Position numbers and translations under genes: made by a program
Notes under the pieces: model-generated
Databases searched by the model: none
The model's input: only the letters and a program-made list of their open reading frames with translations
What the model was told of the DNA's origin: nothing
IMG/VR virus record: IMGVR_UViG_3300036850_000316
Coordinates: 1 to 36,777 of that record
Direction: 5' to 3' (one strand)
DNA: 36,777 nt
Source of the DNA: a virus
In this document: piece after piece, positions 7,510 to 14,968 of the stretch
Numbering within the stretch: position 1 is the stretch's first letter
Layout: every line of letters begins with the position of its first letter

Positions 7510-8978
7510 AGCCCCGTGCTCCCGTTGCGCCCCTTGCCGCGAAGGAGTTCGCGGCGCAGGTGCTCGACGACGCGCGGGACGTCGCCCAGGACGGCGCCGT
7601 TGAGGTTCACGATCACGTCGCCGCCGCCGGCCGCACCTGCGAGGGCGGGCGCGCGCGTAGCTCCGGCGTTCACGCGCACGACGTCGGGCACGGCGAAACC
7701 GCGCGACATCGCGCGAGCGTCGCCGAACGCCTTGGCGATGCCGCGCAAGCCGAGCTCAAGCGGCGTCGGTGAGCCGGGGATCAGCCAGTCGGGCAACTTG
7801 AGGCGGCTGATCGTGCGGCCGAGGTTCCGGACGAAGCGGACGACGGGCTCGATCGCGCGGCCGATCGCTTTGAAGATCGCTTCCAACGGACGCAGCAGAG
7901 GAAGAAGCACCCCGAGCGCCTTGGCGAGCACGTTGGACGTGACCGCGGCGAGCGCGCCGATGAGCCCGATGATCGGCGTCAGCACCGGCATCAGGATCTT
8001 GACGAGCAGCGTGATGATCTTCGCCAGCGGCGGGATGATCGGCGTGAACGCCTGCAGCAGCTTCGCGAGGGGCGGCAGGATCGGAAGGATCGCCACGAGG
8101 ATGTCGCCGAGCGCGTCGCCGAGCACGCCGAGCACGGGCGTCAGGGCCGCGACGATCTTGGTCATGATCGGCCCGAGGGCTTTGGCCAGTCGCAGCAGCA
8201 GCGGCGCCAGCGCCTTTGCGACACCGCCGAGCGCCGTGCCGATCACCGGCACGAGCGCGGTGATCACCGGCATCAGCGCGCGCAGCGCCGGCATCAGCGC
8301 GGCGCCGACCGACTCCTTCACCTCGCCGAACGCGTTCTTGAGGACGTCGAGCGAACCCGACGCCGTCTTGCCTTCCTTCTGCGCGAAGCCGCCGACCTGC
8401 GATCGCAGGCCGCCCATGATCTGTTCGTAGTTCCCGGCGGTGGAGCCGGCGTCCTTGAACTTGATGCCGATGGCCGCGAGCGCCTTGCCCTTGCCGAGCA
8501 GCGCCTTGCCGAGCACGCTCGCCGCGTCCGGCAGGTCCTTGCCGGTCTTCGCCGCGTAGTCCTGCATGAGCGGCGTCAGCGCGATGATCTGCTTGCCGGT
8601 GAGGCCGAACTGCGCGAGGTTGGCCTGCGCCGCCGCCGTCGCGTCGTCGTCGAACTTCGTCTTGGTGGCGAGGGCCGCGTTGAGCTTCATCAACGCCGCT
8701 TGGTTTGTGTCGGCGAGCGTCGGGAACTTGCGGAACGCTTCGCTCAGCTTCAGCTGCGACTGCTCAGCCTCCGCGAAGGCCTTGACCGACGCGACGCCGA
8801 ACGCGACACCGCCGACGGCCAGGCCGCCGAGCGCCGCGGCGCCGACCTTGCCGAGCTTTTTGAGACCGTCGCCGACCTTGCCGAGCCGGCTCGCGCCTCT
8901 CTCGACGTCGCGGAACGCGCGCTGCGCGTCGTCGGCGTTGCCGGTGATGAAGATCTGGAGCTCGCGCTTGCGCGCCAA
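7506..8978 (-). CDS. Tape measure protein
   Basis: A 490-residue protein that sets tail length and travels through the tail tube during DNA ejection. The N-terminal helix bundle includes NADDAQRAFRDVERGASRLGK and a glycine/alanine hydrophobic stretch (AALGGLAVGGVAFGVA). Residues about 230-390 are strongly hydrophobic, with repeated proline-spaced leucine/valine helices (ALMPVITALVPVIG, ILPILPPLAKLL, ILMPVLTPIIGLIGAL). At about 1.5 angstroms per residue the tail would be near 70-75 nm, a short siphophage tail. The start is TTG, supported by a GGGAGG ribosome binding site just upstream. It follows the frameshifting chaperone genes and one gp10-like gene, the expected order. Confidence 0.88.
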   Translation of the reverse strand: MARKRELQIFITGNADDAQRAFRDVERGASRLGKVGDGLKKLGKVGAAALGGLAVGGVAFGVASVKAFAEAEQSQLKLSEAFRKFPTLADTNQAALMKLNAALATKTKFDDDATAAAQANLAQFGLTGKQIIALTPLMQDYAAKTGKDLPDAASVLGKALLGKGKALAAIGIKFKDAGSTAGNYEQIMGGLRSQVGGFAQKEGKTASGSLDVLKNAFGEVKESVGAALMPALRALMPVITALVPVIGTALGGVAKALAPLLLRLAKALGPIMTKIVAALTPVLGVLGDALGDILVAILPILPPLAKLLQAFTPIIPPLAKIITLLVKILMPVLTPIIGLIGALAAVTSNVLAKALGVLLPLLRPLEAIFKAIGRAIEPVVRFVRNLGRTISRLKLPDWLIPGSPTPLELGLRGIAKAFGDARAMSRGFAVPDVVRVNAGATRAPALAGAAGGGDVIVNLNGAVLGDVPRVVEHLRRELLRGKGRNGSTGL

Positions 8979-8987
8979 TGTGCCTCC

Positions 8988-9389
8988 CTAGTGGAAGCCG
9001 TGCCGTGCGGTGAGCGCGTCGATGGCGTCGCCCACGGCCTCGACCATCTGGTCGGTGTTGCGCTCGATCGCCGGACGGATGAACGGCTGCGCGGCGATGT
9101 GGATCTCGCCCGCGCGGTGCGTGAAGCTGATCGTGCCGCCGTACTCGTGGACGCCGGCATGCGGCGCCTTCGCGCCGATGAACGCGCCCTTGCCCGTGGA
9201 GCCGGCGCGGATGGATCTGCGCAATGCCCCACGACGGAACGGCGCGTCGTCGCGCGCGTCTGTTGCCACCGGGAGCACCGCATCGCCCAGCGCCTTGTTC
9301 GCTTCGCGCACGAGCTTGGGGTCGATGGCCTTGAGCGCGGAGCGGAGCTCCCTGAGGCCTTTGATCTCGACGGTCGGCTTGCGCGGCAT
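8988..9389 (-). CDS. HK97 gp10-like tail component
   Basis: A 133-residue protein recognisable as the HK97 gp10-like family: it opens with KGLRELRSALKAIDPKLV, has the DDAPFRRGALRRSI strand typical of the family, the HAGVHEYGGT turn, and an AAQPFIRPAIER C-terminal helix. Family members act at the head-tail joining or tail-completion stage. The ATG shares one base with the end of the frameshifted chaperone frame (TGATG). Placement between chaperone and tape measure is unusual; gp10-like genes more often precede the tail tube, and here another connector gene fills that slot. Confidence 0.75.
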   Translation of the reverse strand: MPRKPTVEIKGLRELRSALKAIDPKLVREANKALGDAVLPVATDARDDAPFRRGALRRSIRAGSTGKGAFIGAKAPHAGVHEYGGTISFTHRAGEIHIAAQPFIRPAIERNTDQMVEAVGDAIDALTARHGFH

Positions 9390-9849
9390 CAGCGCCCTTT
9401 CAACGTGTCGGCCATGAAGCGGCTCATCGACTTGAAGTCGGCGACGGTGAGGTCGCGGTACTGCGCGGGGGTGAGCCCGTAGAAGGCGCAGAACGCGGGC
9501 ATGGCCCGCTCGATCTGCGCCGTCAGACCGGGGGGCGGCGCGCACCTCGCTTGGTGCCGCGCGGTCCCTGGTGGTCCTGCGGCTGCTTCTTCGTCTCGGC
9601 TTCGAAATGGATGTCGCGGAGCTCCACCTCGCGCGCCTGCTCGATGGTGAAGCCCGGTTCGGTGCGCCGGCGCAAGATCCACACGACGGCACGCAGCAGC
9701 TTGATCGAGTAGTCGCCTGACGCCAGCTGCTCGCCGAGCGCGGTGAACGTCATGCCCGTCGCTTCTTCCAGGTCCTCGAGCTCCGCCAGCGTGAACTTCT
9801 GGACGTCGAGCTCGAGATGCAGCGCGGCGTTGTCCGCCTGCTCGCTCAC
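9389..9849 (-). CDS. Tail assembly chaperone, -1 frameshift product (gpGT-like)
   Basis: The longer chaperone, about 153 residues: 107 from the zero frame, then 46 from the -1 frame after slipping at 9535-9529. The added tail reads GLTAQIERAMPAFCAFYGLT, then a helix with DLTVADFKSMSRFMADTLKGR-like content, which closely resembles the T-domains of other siphophage chaperones. The added frame has no sensible start of its own; upstream of the slip it translates to arginine/alanine-rich nonsense. Known siphophages use this frameshift to hold the two products at a fixed ratio needed for tail assembly. Confidence 0.75.
9523..9849 (-). CDS. Tail assembly chaperone, zero-frame product (gpG-like)
   Basis: A 108-residue protein made by normal termination at 9523. 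It is acidic in the first half (LTLAELEDLEEATG-type helix; the actual text is FTLAELEDLEEATGMTF) and ends in a basic tail. Position between tail tube and tape measure, and overlap with a second short frame, identify it as the shorter of two tail assembly chaperones, which coat the tape measure before tube polymerisation. GTG start forms a GTGA overlap with the tail tube stop. Close to its end is a perfect slippery heptamer that feeds ribosomes into the -1 frame (next two entries). Confidence 0.78.
   Translation of the reverse strand: MSEQADNAALHLELDVQKFTLAELEDLEEATGMTFTALGEQLASGDYSIKLLRAVVWILRRRTEPGFTIEQAREVELRDIHFEAETKKQPQDHQGPRGTKRGARRPPV
9529..9535 (-). promoter_or_regulatory. Programmed -1 ribosomal frameshift site, C CCC CCG
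   Basis: The coding strand reads CGC CGC CCC CCG GTC TGA at the end of the zero frame. The heptamer C CCC CCG obeys the X XXY YYZ rule, letting both tRNAs re-pair after slipping back one base. The zero-frame stop is one codon later, and the -1 frame continues for 46 codons. The calculated shift direction matches the two open frames exactly. Confidence 0.75.
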
Positions 9850-10820
9850 GGCGTCACATCCGTCGTGCGGTACACGCAGGTGATGGCCGTGGCGTCGCTC
9901 GCGCCGGTGTTGATGCACTTGAACTGCATGGGCTGCGTGACGATCTCGGGCCCGCCGACGACCGGCGTCTCGCCGTCGAAGCGCACGTTGCAGGTGAAGG
10001 ACAGTGTGTAGCGCAGCGCCCCCTCGATGATGTCGCCGAGCATGGTGATCACCAGGGCTGCCTCCGTGCCGGCGACGAAGCGGTTGTACGCCGTCATGGA
10101 CTCGAACTCACCCTCGAACGACCCGCTCACTTCGCGGAGGCCAACCTCGAGCGGATTGCGCCGCATGGTCGATCCGATGAAGAAGCGGTCGTCCTTGAGC
10201 GCGTTGTTGCCCTTGAGCGTGACCTCGGTCACAAGGACGGCGGCACCGGCCACGGACAGGGAGACGTCCACGCTCGGAAACACCTTGAAGCCCGAGGCGT
10301 AGGACGCCACAGCCAGTGCCGTCGCGACGTCTTCCTCTTCGGCAAGCATCGACAGCTCGAGTGAGGGGATGTCGTCCACGGCGGCCTTGAGTTCCCACTC
10401 GGCCACCTTCGATCCGTGATAGGTGAACGGCAGCGCGAGCGCCGTCGGCGACGGCGGCTTGCCGATCTGCATGGTCATCGACAGAGCGTCAAGCGACGCG
10501 GGTGTGAAGGTGTGGTCGCGCGTCAGCGTGCCGCCGCCCGGTGTGGACGTCGCGACGCCGCCGAACATGTGCTTGAGCAGCATGCCGAAGCCCTTGTTGC
10601 CGAGCTCGAACGACACCGCACCGGCCGGGTTCTGCGCCCCCGACACCCACCGGCCCGACCGCTGCAAGCGCGCGCCGGCACGTAGGCCTTGTGACTCCTG
10701 GCGCGGGCGTTCGGTCTTGACGCCTTCGTTCAGCAGCTCGAAGAAGCGCGTCACCACCACGGGCGTGCCATAGACCGTTTCCTCCGCGAAGCCGATCTGT
10801 GCGTCGAGTCCAGTCGCCAC
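9846..10820 (-). CDS. Major tail tube protein
   Basis: A 324-residue structural protein. The opening (GLDAQIGFAEETVYGTPVVV) and the middle (LPFTYHGSKVAEWELKAAVD, LELSMLAEEED) match the tail tube family of siphophages, in which a beta-sandwich subunit stacks into hexameric rings around the tape measure. The C-terminal part (GSFEGEFESMTAYNRF...TLSFTCNVRFDGETP) completes the second sheet. GTG start. It precedes the chaperone pair with a GTGA overlap, the canonical order. It should be one of the most abundant virion proteins. Confidence 0.85.
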   Translation of the reverse strand: MATGLDAQIGFAEETVYGTPVVVTRFFELLNEGVKTERPRQESQGLRAGARLQRSGRWVSGAQNPAGAVSFELGNKGFGMLLKHMFGGVATSTPGGGTLTRDHTFTPASLDALSMTMQIGKPPSPTALALPFTYHGSKVAEWELKAAVDDIPSLELSMLAEEEDVATALAVASYASGFKVFPSVDVSLSVAGAAVLVTEVTLKGNNALKDDRFFIGSTMRRNPLEVGLREVSGSFEGEFESMTAYNRFVAGTEAALVITMLGDIIEGALRYTLSFTCNVRFDGETPVVGGPEIVTQPMQFKCINTGASDATAITCVYRTTDVTP

Positions 10821-10823
10821 GGG

Positions 10824-11012
10824 TTACGCCTCCTTCCGGCGCGTCTTCTTCGCGGCGTCGCCCGCCGCCTCCCAGACGTCTTGTTCCAGAAGCCGCGTCG
10901 CGAGCTCGTCGGCCACCTCGATCGACTCGCCGCGCTCGCACGTCCCGATCACGGCGCCGCCGTCGATCACGTCAACCGCGTCGTGCGGGCCGATGTACGT
11001 CACCTTCGCCAT
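10824..11012 (-). CDS. Small conserved-type structural-region protein
   Basis: A 62-residue protein (MAKVTYIGPHDAVDV...EVADELATRLLEQDVWEAA) with a short beta-rich start and a helical, lysine/arginine-rich end. Small proteins of this look often sit immediately before the tail tube in actinophages, possibly as minor connectors, but I do not know a function. A strong GGAGG ribosome binding site precedes the ATG. The longer frame through it up to 11996 is not coding, since it runs antiphase to two recognisable connector genes. Confidence 0.6.
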   Translation of the reverse strand: MAKVTYIGPHDAVDVIDGGAVIGTCERGESIEVADELATRLLEQDVWEAAGDAAKKTRRKEA

Positions 11013-11026
11013 GAGTCCTCCCTCGC

Positions 11027-11467
11027 CTAGATCCGCGCCTGAGCGACGACTTGTCCCTCGAGCGACGCCCATCGACCGTTCGCGCCGGTGCCTTGCCGCA
11101 GCTCGTCGCGCACGTACGCGGCCTGCCGCACCGTGCCCGACACGCTGGGGTCGGTACGCAGCGCGTCCTCGAGCTCGGCTTGCAGGTCGTCCAGTCGCGC
11201 GCGCGCGGCGGTGGCGACCTCTTCTCCCGCGCCCGCCTTGATGACGTGACACACCACGAACGCCGTGATCGCCTCGTCGCGGCGCAACCGGCCGAGTGCG
11301 GCCCACTCCTGCTCCGTCGTGACGCGGTCGACGAACAGCGCTTCGGGCGGGAGCTCGTCGCCGGGGTGCGCCAGGAACACGCCGACACCGGCCAGCCCGG
11401 GCCGCGCCACCAGCAACGCCTTGAGCGCGACCAGGAACGCCTCGCGAACACTCGAAGAGGTGGGCAT
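11027..11467 (-). CDS. Tail terminator / head-tail joining protein
   Basis: A 146-residue protein located between the head-tail connector and the tail tube, where the tail terminator is normally encoded. It begins with a helix (SSVREAFLVALKALLVARPG) followed by strands (GVGVFLAHPGDE, ITAFVVCHVIKAG) and ends with a helix and strand. Alpha-beta composition and length fit tail terminator proteins, which cap the finished tail and join it to the head. No sequence hallmark is decisive, so the name rests mainly on synteny. The ATG shares a base with the stop of the connector gene (TGATG). Confidence 0.6.
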   Translation of the reverse strand: MPTSSSVREAFLVALKALLVARPGLAGVGVFLAHPGDELPPEALFVDRVTTEQEWAALGRLRRDEAITAFVVCHVIKAGAGEEVATAARARLDDLQAELEDALRTDPSVSGTVRQAAYVRDELRQGTGANGRWASLEGQVVAQARI

Positions 11468-12333
11468 CAGCCGATCGCCGGTATGCGCTCGTCGTAGTCC
11501 TGCACGGCCGCGTCGACGTCGGGGATGCCGAACGGCTGGCCGCGGCGTCCGGCCACCGCCAGCGCCCGGGTGCCGAGCTCGTCGGTGTAGCTGATCGCGC
11601 GGTCCTCGATGTTGCTGGCGACGAGACGATGTCGCAGCAGCACCAGCGCCGCGCGCTTGATGCGCTCCGGCGGCGCGTCGTAGCCGACGGCATATTGCAG
11701 CCAGACATTGAAGGGTGCCGAAGATGACGCGGGCCAGCCGGCCTCCCGGTACGCGACGCCCTCCGGTCGCAACGTGATCGCCGCAAGCTCGGGCGCCGTG
11801 AGCGCCGCGCCTCCCACTGAGCCCGACAGCAGCGAGCGCAGGCGCCGGTCGGGCAACACAAGCTCGGTGCGGCCGGCGCCGGCCAGAGACACCCTCCTCG
11901 ATCGCGGCACGAACGCCACGCCGCACGCGACCTCGAGCTCGTCTTCCACGAGGTCGCGTCCAGCAACGATCTTTGCGTTGGGGTAACTCGTTTCACTGGC
12001 GAGCGCGGCGTTGTCGAAGGCGCGCGCCTCGGCCACCGTGAAGTAGAAGCCGCCGACGACCTCGAAGCTCGTGGTCGCCGTCTCGGCGTTGCCCGCGCGC
12101 ACGTACACCCACGTCGCGGTGTAGACGTCGAGCGCCGCCGTCTGCGCGGGCGTCAGCGCGAAGTCGTACACGCCGGTCCCGACGTCGGTGGCCGCAGCCG
12201 GTCCGGCAACGGTCGCGCCGGCGCCGTCTCGCACCGTCACCATCGGCGGCGCGGCCGCGTCAGCGGGGACGCCGAATTGATCGGTGACGGTGAACGAGAT
12301 CGTGGCGCCGCGGTTCTGCAGCAGCTTGGTCAC
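11467..12333 (-). CDS. Head-tail connector with N-terminal Ig-like domain
   Basis: A 288-residue protein of two parts. Residues 1-95 look like an immunoglobulin-type beta-sandwich (ISFTVTDQFGVPAD, MVTVRDGAGATVAG, TWVYVRAGNAETATTSFEV). Residues 95-288 resemble gp6/gp15-type head-tail adaptors: FTVAEARAFDNAALASE, DELEVACGVAFVPR, then WLQYAVGYDAPPERIKRAALVLL, a helix pattern typical of connector rings. It would sit below the portal and join head to tail. The Ig-like domain may decorate the connector or be exposed for surface binding. GTG start, two bases after the preceding stop. Confidence 0.7.
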   Translation of the reverse strand: MTKLLQNRGATISFTVTDQFGVPADAAAPPMVTVRDGAGATVAGPAAATDVGTGVYDFALTPAQTAALDVYTATWVYVRAGNAETATTSFEVVGGFYFTVAEARAFDNAALASETSYPNAKIVAGRDLVEDELEVACGVAFVPRSRRVSLAGAGRTELVLPDRRLRSLLSGSVGGAALTAPELAAITLRPEGVAYREAGWPASSSAPFNVWLQYAVGYDAPPERIKRAALVLLRHRLVASNIEDRAISYTDELGTRALAVAGRRGQPFGIPDVDAAVQDYDERIPAIG

Positions 12334-12336
12334 GGC

Positions 12337-12594
12337 CTACTTCTTGCCTCGCGTGCGCGGCCGCACAGGCTCGTTGCCCAACGCGCCGAGGTCGTCGGTC
12401 GTGACGCCGCCCGTTCGTTCGGCGGCGTTCTCGGGTGGGCCCTCGACGGTCTTGTCGACCACCGCGATGCGCCGACGCCCGCCGAGCGCGGCGATCGCCT
12501 TCTTCACTTCGCTCGCGCGTTCGGTGTTGCCCATTCGCTCGTAGCCCTCGAGCTCGCGCTCGAGCGCCGCGCGCACATCGTCTGTCTTCGCCAT
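12337..12594 (-). CDS. Small basic head-region protein
   Basis: An 85-residue protein. The first 40 residues form an amphipathic, charged helix (MAKTDDVRAALERELEGYER, RASEVKKAIAALGG); the rest is polar with a basic end (RPRTRGKK). Comparable small genes lie between capsid and connector in many actinophages and are of unknown function; a minor head or scaffold-linked role is possible. A strong AGGAGG ribosome binding site precedes the ATG. It is separated from the capsid gene by a GC-rich hairpin. Confidence 0.6.
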   Translation of the reverse strand: MAKTDDVRAALERELEGYERMGNTERASEVKKAIAALGGRRRIAVVDKTVEGPPENAAERTGGVTTDDLGALGNEPVRPRTRGKK

Positions 12595-12617
12595 GCGTGT
12601 CCACCTCCTGACGACGC

Positions 12618-12650
12618 GGGGACCGGCGCGCCGGAGCGACGCCGGTCCCC
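12618..12650 (-). terminator. Perfect 11-bp hairpin after the capsid gene
   Basis: The arms GGGGACCGGCG (12618-12628) and CGCCGGTCCCC (12640-12650) pair perfectly around an 11-base loop, in the gap between the capsid stop and the next start. No T-tract follows on the transcribed strand, so this is more likely a weak terminator, an RNA-stability element or a processing site that raises capsid message relative to downstream genes. Confidence 0.5.
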
Positions 12651-12680
12651 GTGATCGGATGAAGCGCTACTTCGCGCCGA

Positions 12681-14060
12681 CTAGAACGCCGGCGCGATGA
12701 GGCCAGTACCGGTGATGCGAGACAGCCCGGTCGGGCGGCGGTCGGCGGTGAACGCCGAGTAGCCGTACACCAGGAGCTTGACGGTCAGCGTCGCGGCCCC
12801 GACCTCCTCGAAGCGCAGCTGCCGCGGGAGCCCGTCGCCCTCTTCCCACAGGATCGGGTCGTCGCGCTTGAGCACGAACACGACGTCCTCGTTGGTGCCG
12901 ACGTTGGTCGGGATGTTGCCGTCAACGATCACGGGAAGACCCATGAGCGTGCCGACCAGCTGGCCCTCGCCGAAGGCCTCGGCGGCCTTGCCCATCGCAT
13001 TGATGGCGGCGCCGGCGTCGCCGTGAACGATCAAGGGGCGACCCGTCGAGTCCACCGCCGCGATGATCCAGCCCCAGCGCCGGGGGTGCATGGCGATCAG
13101 GCTCGCGCTCACCTTGCGGTTGGACGCGACCTGCTGCACGGCGTCGGCCAGTTTCGGCCAGAACTCGGCGAGCGTCGGCGTCGCGTCGGTGTAGGTGATG
13201 ACGTTCTCACCCGTCGCCGCCTGCAACCCGACGTGCGTTCCGGCCGCGCCGGTCCCGGCGATCACCGACGTGTCCAGCTTCATCGCGTAGTCGGCGACGA
13301 GGTCGGCGTAGACCAGCGTGTCCAGCCCCGGCGTGCCGCGTTCCAACGCCTGCCGCGAAACGTCCTGCTGCCCGGCGAACGTCCTGACGTTGATCGTCAG
13401 GTCATTGTCGAAGTCGGCGTCCGTCTCCTGCACGGCGACGTTCTGCCCGTCCTGGGCAGCCACAGCCGTGCCGGTCTCGGCTCGCGGCACGATCAGCGTC
13501 ATGCCCTGCGCCGGCAACGGTTCGCGACGGACGGCGTTCGCGACGGCGCGCCCGTTGCGCAGCACGTCCGCGAACTCGTCGACCAGATACTGCGGGACGA
13601 CCAAGCCGCCGAACGAGCCCGTGCCGAGGTCGCGCTGCTCGATGCCTTCGGCATTGCGCACGCGCTCGCTCTCGACCTCCACCTCGGTCGCGTGCTGCGC
13701 GAGACGCGCGGCCGCGCGGGCGTCCCCGAGCTTCACGGCGCGGAACGCGTCCGAGAAGAACGAGTCCGGCCCGCCTCGGCGGTAGGTGCGCGGCTCGCCG
13801 GTGACCGCGGCCGTAGCGCGTTCGGTGTTCGCGCCGGGCGAGGCGTCGGCGGCGGTCGCGCGGTCGCGGCGCGACTCCACCTCGGCGAGCTCGGCCAGCC
13901 GCGCGTCGACCGCGTCGAGCTCGGTGCGCAGGTTGGTGACCTGCGTGAGCTCGTCGTCGGTCAGGTCGCGCTCGTTGTCCGCGTCCGCCGCTGCAATGAT
14001 GGCGTCCACCTGCGCGAACAAGTCCGCGCGCGTGGCACGAAGACGCTCGATGAGCGTCAT
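12681..14060 (-). CDS. Major capsid protein, HK97 fold
   Basis: A 459-residue capsid protein. Residues 1-75 form a coiled coil (LIERLRATRADLFAQVDAII, LRTELDAVDARLAELAEVES), the delta/scaffold domain cleaved off by the prohead protease. From about residue 140 the HK97 fold is recognisable: GSFGGLVVPQYLVDEFADVL, AGQQDVSRQALERG, the E-loop and spine helix, and DDPILWEEGDGLPRQLRF near the end. Subunits assemble into an icosahedral shell. A strong ribosome binding site (AAGGAGGTC) precedes the ATG, in keeping with high expression. The gene is flanked on both sides by stable hairpins. It follows portal and protease in the standard order. Confidence 0.9.
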   Translation of the reverse strand: MTLIERLRATRADLFAQVDAIIAAADADNERDLTDDELTQVTNLRTELDAVDARLAELAEVESRRDRATAADASPGANTERATAAVTGEPRTYRRGGPDSFFSDAFRAVKLGDARAAARLAQHATEVEVESERVRNAEGIEQRDLGTGSFGGLVVPQYLVDEFADVLRNGRAVANAVRREPLPAQGMTLIVPRAETGTAVAAQDGQNVAVQETDADFDNDLTINVRTFAGQQDVSRQALERGTPGLDTLVYADLVADYAMKLDTSVIAGTGAAGTHVGLQAATGENVITYTDATPTLAEFWPKLADAVQQVASNRKVSASLIAMHPRRWGWIIAAVDSTGRPLIVHGDAGAAINAMGKAAEAFGEGQLVGTLMGLPVIVDGNIPTNVGTNEDVVFVLKRDDPILWEEGDGLPRQLRFEEVGAATLTVKLLVYGYSAFTADRRPTGLSRITGTGLIAPAF

Positions 14061-14083
14061 GGTTGACCTCCTTGGTCACTCAT

Positions 14084-14104
14084 ACGCGCGCGAGTTGCGC
14101 GCGT
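14084..14104 (-). promoter_or_regulatory. 8-bp hairpin between protease and capsid genes
   Basis: ACGCGCGC (14084-14091) and GCGCGCGT (14097-14104) pair perfectly around a five-base loop. The element starts four bases past the protease stop and ends about 23 bases before the capsid start, leaving the capsid ribosome binding site free. It lacks a T-tract; a 5' stabilising stem on a processed capsid message is a reasonable guess. Confidence 0.4.
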
Positions 14105-14107
14105 GCT

Positions 14108-14968
14108 CTACGCGACGCGCGTGAAGCGCGTCGGGAACATCGACGCGGCGATCGCTCGCCGTGTCCGCTCCGCTGGCGTACCGGAGCTCGGCGCTGTGGC
14201 AGGCGCCGTGGGTTGGCCGAGCCTTGTGGCGAGGGCTGCGACCACGTCTTGTGCGTTGCCTGCGTTGCGCGCTTCGACGGCGACCGCATGCAGCTGCTCG
14301 TCGTCCAGACCGAGCGAGCGCGCGATCGTGTCGAAGTCGCGCATCCGAAGCGCTGCGTCGGTGTCGACGTAGGCCGGGAACGTCACCGGCGACACCTCCC
14401 ACAGCTTGACCTTCTCGATCACGCGGAGCTCTGGCTCGACGACCTTGCCCTTGTCGGGATCGTCGTCGTCCAGCGTGATCCAGGTTTCCTTGAGCACCTC
14501 GAAGCCGAAGCTCATCTGCGACACGTCCCCCGCCTCGAGCGACAACGCAAGGTCGACGGCGTAGGTCGTCGGCGTCATGTCGGCGTCCACCTCGAGGCCG
14601 CGCTTGGACTCGTCCAGGCGCAGGCTGCCCGCCGTGTTGCGCGCCAGAGGCAGGTCGGTGTTGTGGTTCTTGAGCATCCGGATGTCGTCCTTACCGATCG
14701 ACTCCTCGAACGTCTTCGGTGCGATCTCCTCGAGCCAGCCGAACATCGACTTGCCGCCGATCTTGGTTCGCTTGTTGAACACCGACGCTAGCCCCTTGAA
14801 GCCGATCGGCCCGTCGTCGCCGGCGGGCTGGCGCACCTCGAGCTCGCGGATGTCGTCGAGGCGAAGCTCGGTCCCCGGAGGGACGTCGAGCTTGCGACGG
14901 ACGTGCGCCTCGACGTGCGCGCGCATCGCCTCGGCTCCTTGCCGCACACGTTCGGCGGTTGACGTCAC
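14108..14968 (-). CDS. Prohead protease, HK97 family (U35)
   Basis: A 286-residue maturation protease. The family's features are visible: FKGLASVFNKRTKIGG near the start, EEIAPKTFEESI, the catalytic histidine in MLKNHNTDLPLAR, and the catalytic serine region GDVSQMSFGFEV, followed by LWEVSPVTFPAYVDT. It cleaves the capsid scaffold domain and itself during head maturation. After about residue 215 the sequence is a low-complexity Ala/Pro linker, probably self-processed. The start is GTG at 14968, overlapping the portal stop (GTGA) and preceded by AGGAGGT. The frame stays open upstream but runs antiphase through the portal gene. Confidence 0.88.
   Translation of the reverse strand: MTSTAERVRQGAEAMRAHVEAHVRRKLDVPPGTELRLDDIRELEVRQPAGDDGPIGFKGLASVFNKRTKIGGKSMFGWLEEIAPKTFEESIGKDDIRMLKNHNTDLPLARNTAGSLRLDESKRGLEVDADMTPTTYAVDLALSLEAGDVSQMSFGFEVLKETWITLDDDDPDKGKVVEPELRVIEKVKLWEVSPVTFPAYVDTDAALRMRDFDTIARSLGLDDEQLHAVAVEARNAGNAQDVVAALATRLGQPTAPATAPSSGTPAERTRRAIAASMFPTRFTRVA

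Noticed and set aside
5689-8430. Very long plus-strand open frame opposite the tape measure and minor tail genes
   Set aside because: High-GC coding DNA produces long open antisense frames. The translation is Arg/Gly/Asp-rich low-complexity sequence with no domain, while the minus strand encodes recognisable phage proteins.
12667-12849. Small minus-strand frame overlapping the end of the capsid gene
   Set aside because: It is in another frame inside a well-supported capsid gene and has no ribosome binding site or domain.
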